7,694 nt of DNA, taken from positions 9,473 to 17,166 of the forward strand of contig DHJG01000096.1 in the NCBI GenBank assembly GCA_002404215.1. The letters are read 5' to 3'. Under the pieces are notes generated by a model, which searched no databases, was not told the DNA's origin, and saw only the letters and a list, made by a program, of their open reading frames with translations. Positions 6,153 through 7,694 of this stretch are shown here, piece by piece. Position numbers and translations under genes: made by a program. This stretch comes from Desulfosporosinus sp. UBA4726 (GTDB lineage: Bacteria; Bacillota; Desulfitobacteriia; Desulfitobacteriales; Desulfitobacteriaceae). The stretch's first letter is position 1; each line of letters opens with the position of its first letter.

Positions 6153-6569
6153 ATGTTTGATGAAGATCAAGGACTATATACCATAGGCACGGTTGCGGAC
6201 ATGTTAGAAGAACATCCTGAGACACTACGGGTCTGGGAACGGAATGATCTGATACACCCTGACAGGAAAGGGTACCAACGAAAGTATTCCAACAATGACG
6301 TGAAAAGACTCAAGTTTATAAAATATCTTATGCATGAAAAGGGCTTAAACATTGCTGGTGTAAAGCACTTGACGGCTATGTATTCCTGTTGGTACAAGCG
6401 CCATTGTAAGGGGGGGGCTCATCAAAATAGTCCTTTATCCGTTAATGAGTCTAAAGCTTGTTGGAAAACTGAAGGTACTTATTGTCTAGTAGCCAGTGAC
6501 AAGGCTGAGATGTGCAATTCCTGTGATATGTTGAAGAACTGTCTTGGGTGTACGGGTTGTAAAGAGTAA
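6153..6569 (+). CDS. MerR-family transcriptional regulator with Cys-rich C-terminal sensor
   Basis: A 138-aa regulator. The MerR winged helix-turn-helix (about 9-74) is clear: YTIGTVADMLEEHPETLRVW is the HTH, followed by the ERNDLIHPDRKGYQRKYS wing and the helix DVKRLKFIKYLMHEKGLNI. Instead of the long dimerisation coiled coil plus effector domain, the remaining 65 residues are cysteine-rich: C79, C85, C103, C111, C121, C124, C130, C133 and C136, with ACWKTEGTYC and a closing CxxCxxC. Such spacing suits an Fe-S cluster or bound metal, so a role as redox or metal sensor is likely but inferred. The ATG at 6153 has only a modest RBS (GGATGTGAG). Palindrome copies flank the gene at 6022 and 6585. 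A run of eight G (6410-6417) sits between the DNA-binding and Cys-rich parts; the frame is intact here. Downstream genes are Fe-S/cofactor proteins, its probable targets. Confidence 0.85.
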   Translation: MFDEDQGLYTIGTVADMLEEHPETLRVWERNDLIHPDRKGYQRKYSNNDVKRLKFIKYLMHEKGLNIAGVKHLTAMYSCWYKRHCKGGAHQNSPLSVNESKACWKTEGTYCLVASDKAEMCNSCDMLKNCLGCTGCKE

Positions 6570-6584
6570 TTTTCTATATGCTAA

Positions 6585-6606
6585 ACATCAATAATTTTAT
6601 TGATTA
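6585..6606. promoter_or_regulatory. palindromic operator copy B, upstream of the NifU-like remnant
   Basis: ACATCAAT-N6-ATTGATTA; inner arms ATCAATAA/TTATTGAT are perfect over 8 bp. It lies 57 bases before ATG 6664 and shares its downstream flank with copy C (40 of 48 positions identical, 6585-6632 against 6945-6992). I see no good -10 at 17 bases from the right arm. Its stem has few G-C pairs, so it is a poor terminator for the merR-like gene. Confidence 0.65.
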
Positions 6607-6663
6607 AAATTAAATAATATATTATTGGTTTAGCCCAATTGCAACTTAAAGTCTACCAGCGGT

Positions 6664-6897
6664 ATGACAACGGTTTTGGCAAAGGGCAAGAACCTTAGAA
6701 TTGTCTTGGAAATTACAGAACAGGATATCATTGATTCCTTGGGTGGGTTACCTAAGGTGAAACAGCATTGTTCTAATTTGGGAGTAGGCGCATTGCGTAA
6801 AGTTATTCGAAATTATCGTGAAAAGCAGGGACTAGCTAAGGATGACAGCGAGGTATCTTTAAAACCATACTGTACTGCAAAAACAATAAGAGTATGA
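6664..6897 (+). pseudogene. NifU/IscU-type Fe-S scaffold, C-terminal fragment only
   Basis: A 77-codon frame matching the last third of the NifU N-terminal/IscU scaffold domain: KGKNLRIVLEITEQDIIDSL corresponds to the family's KGKTLEEALKIT-x-DI, and GGLPKVKQHCSNLG to GGLPPxKxHCSxL, followed by the final helix ALRKVIRNYREK. Only the third cluster-ligand Cys (HCS, C36) remains; the first two conserved cysteine regions are absent. Similarity continues a few codons upstream of the ATG (CNLKSTSG read in frame from about 6640, family GCGxAIAxSS), stopping after an in-frame TAG at 6631-6633, so the ATG is an internal Met and not a native start. No RBS precedes it. The native protein would be about 125-140 aa. 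The final 20 residues after YREKQG do not match the family. It could still be a translated small protein, but a cluster scaffold function is improbable. Confidence 0.65.
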
Positions 6898-6933
6898 ACA
6901 ATTAGCTTATTTCACACTGAAAATAGTAATTTT

Positions 6934-6969
6934 TTTTACTCAAAACATCAATAAAATTATTGAGTAAAA
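6934..6969. promoter_or_regulatory. palindromic operator copy C nested in a 10-bp inverted repeat, upstream of the NifX-like gene
   Basis: The inner element ACATCAAT-N6-ATTGAGTA (6945-6966) is the third copy of the shared 22-bp palindrome. Around it TTTTACTCAA (6934-6943) and TTGAGTAAAA (6960-6969) form a separate perfect 10-bp inverted repeat, so two mutually exclusive symmetries overlap here. The inner element ends 60 bases before the NifX-like ATG. Binding is inferred from recurrence only. Confidence 0.65.
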
Positions 6970-7026
6970 TTAACTTATATTTTAGTAGTTTAATTGGGGC
7001 TTCTTGGTAGAGAAAGGATGAAGTAA

Positions 7027-7398
7027 ATGCGTATTGCCATTTCAACAGGGGGGCGTGATCTCAACAAGTTCGTAGACGACCGGTTCGGACGGTGCCCGTA
7101 TTTTCTGATGTGTGATTCCGAAGACCCCCAGAGTACGGCGGAGTATAAAGAGAATCCGGCGTTGTCCGCAACGGGTGGAGCGGGGATCGCTGCTGGAGAA
7201 TTTATGGCGAAGGAAAAGGTGGAGGTCCTAATAACGGGTAGTTTGGGACCCAATGCGCTGAGAGTGATCGAGGCTGGGAACATTCCGGCTTACACTGCCA
7301 GCGAAAGCATGACACTTATCGAGGCCATTACTGCCTGGAAAGAGGGTCAATTGGTTCAGATTAGTGAAGCTGGAGCCGCGCATGCTGGTGAACGTTAA
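7027..7398 (+). CDS. NifX/MTH1175-type dinitrogenase iron-molybdenum cofactor family protein
   Basis: A 123-aa single-domain soluble protein of the NifX/NifB-C-terminal/MTH1175 family, whose members bind or carry Fe-Mo or other metal-sulfur clusters; the orange protein of Desulfovibrio, with a Mo-Cu cluster, belongs here. The order of elements fits: an MRIAIST opening strand, then VDDRFGRCPYFLMCDSE (typical RFGRxxxF), a central NPALSATGGAGIAAGEFMA, and VEVLITGSLGPNALRVIEAG with the family's GxxGPNA loop, ending in a short helix and a His/Ala tail. The ATG at 7027 has AAAGGA (7013-7018) 8 bases upstream. It is followed after 33 bp by a MinD-like ATPase gene, the usual neighbour of this family in anaerobes, so they form one operon. 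By eye this gene is clearly more GC-rich than 6013-7020. No nitrogenase genes are in view, so the exact cofactor is unknown. Confidence 0.9.
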   Translation: MRIAISTGGRDLNKFVDDRFGRCPYFLMCDSEDPQSTAEYKENPALSATGGAGIAAGEFMAKEKVEVLITGSLGPNALRVIEAGNIPAYTASESMTLIEAITAWKEGQLVQISEAGAAHAGER

Positions 7399-7431
7399 AT
7401 AGTCGGTGACATTAGCTTGGGAGGAATATGT

Positions 7432-7694
7432 ATGAGGTTAGCCGTGCTTAGTGGCAAAGGGGGAACTGGCAAAACAACCGTGGCGGTGAATTTGGCTCTT
7501 AGTTGGGCTCCTCATCGGAAAATGACCTATGTCGACTATGATGTGGAAGAACCGAACGGTTTTATATTTCTAAGACCGCAAATCCGAGGCACCTCAACGG
7601 TTTCCTTGCCGTATCCAAAAATTAATGGGGCGTGCACGCTGTGTGGAAAGTGCAGTGAGGCTTGTCAATATCATGCGTTAGCGGTTGTCGGGGG
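7432..7694 (+). CDS. MinD/Mrp-superfamily P-loop ATPase with inserted 4Fe-4S ferredoxin motif (partial, runs off window)
   Basis: The first 87 residues of a cytoplasmic ATPase; the frame is open to the window end. The deviant Walker A SGKGGTGKTT (7-16) with its signature Lys identifies the MinD/Mrp/NifH-like superfamily. YVDYDVEEPNG (33-43) follows, the position of the switch I/Asp motif (family DxDVExPN). CTLCGKCSEAC (68-78) then starts a 4Fe-4S ferredoxin insertion, as in the MinD-like ATPases with an inserted ferredoxin domain (about 280-300 aa) that usually occur as adjacent pairs beside NifX/MTH1175 proteins. A second ferredoxin motif and the rest of the ATPase would lie beyond 7694. The ATG at 7432 has a strong GGGAGGA (7419-7425) 6 bases upstream; ATG 7428 is out of frame. 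The likely role is ATP-driven assembly or transfer of a metal-sulfur cluster with the upstream NifX-like protein. Confidence 0.92.
   Translation, partial: MRLAVLSGKGGTGKTTVAVNLALSWAPHRKMTYVDYDVEEPNGFIFLRPQIRGTSTVSLPYPKINGACTLCGKCSEACQYHALAVVG

Noticed and set aside
6585..6966. Reading the intergenic palindromes as transcription terminators or as a small CRISPR/MITE-like repeat family
   Set aside because: The stems are nearly all A-T and their spacing is tied to downstream start codons; three 22-bp copies without spacers of constant size or target duplications do not make a CRISPR array or an insertion element.
6990..7283. Minus-strand 97-codon frame over the NifX-like gene
   Set aside because: Antisense shadow of a clear family member with its own RBS.

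Overview
The window looks like chromosome of a low- to mid-GC anaerobic Firmicute, most like the Peptococcaceae (Desulfosporosinus/Desulfitobacterium type). The grounds are good Shine-Dalgarno sites, sigma-A type promoters, a CGGC-domain protein, a Cys-rich MerR-like regulator, and a NifX-like protein followed by a ferredoxin-containing MinD-type ATPase. The organism is inferred from gene content only. The leftmost tetR-MFS cassette resembles the lmrAB drug-efflux operons of bacilli and may be acquired.

Layout. (1) 37-2337, minus strand: a TetR/LmrA-like repressor gene and a 14-TM DHA2 drug exporter gene form an operon. It has a clear promoter (TTGACA-N18-TATACT) and a 21-bp imperfect palindrome over the start of transcription. 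The exporter reads in frame into the first ~29 residues of a universal stress protein (Usp) gene. The middle of that gene is deleted and its 3' end survives, frameshifted, to base 37. (2) 2526-5040, plus strand: an OmpR/PhoB-type response regulator gene overlaps a 609-aa PAS-containing sensor kinase gene by 14 bp. The kinase sensor loop carries a Gly-Gln-Leu/Met repeat built on 12-bp DNA units. (3) 5111-5464, minus strand: a small CGGC-domain, probably metal-binding, protein. (4) 5558-6012, plus strand: wreckage of a metallo-beta-lactamase-fold gene with at least two frame changes and an internal deletion. (5) 6022-7694, plus strand: a metallocluster island. It has a MerR-like regulator with nine cysteines, an N-terminally truncated NifU/IscU remnant, a NifX/MTH1175-type cofactor protein, and the start of a MinD-like ATPase with an inserted 4Fe-4S motif that runs off the window.

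The main new signal is in the last region. One palindrome, ACATCAAT-N6-ATTGATGT, with identical geometry, lies upstream of merR, upstream of the NifU remnant and upstream of the NifX-like gene. At merR its right arm forms the -35 of a promoter with a perfect TATAAT. I read this as a small local regulon in which the Cys-rich regulator, or an unlinked CRP/FNR-type factor, controls metal-sulfur cluster proteins. The repeats are seen directly; the regulator assignment is inference.

Three genes in 7.7 kb are visibly decayed (usp, MBL-fold, nifU-like), so the locus appears to have lost genes by deletion.
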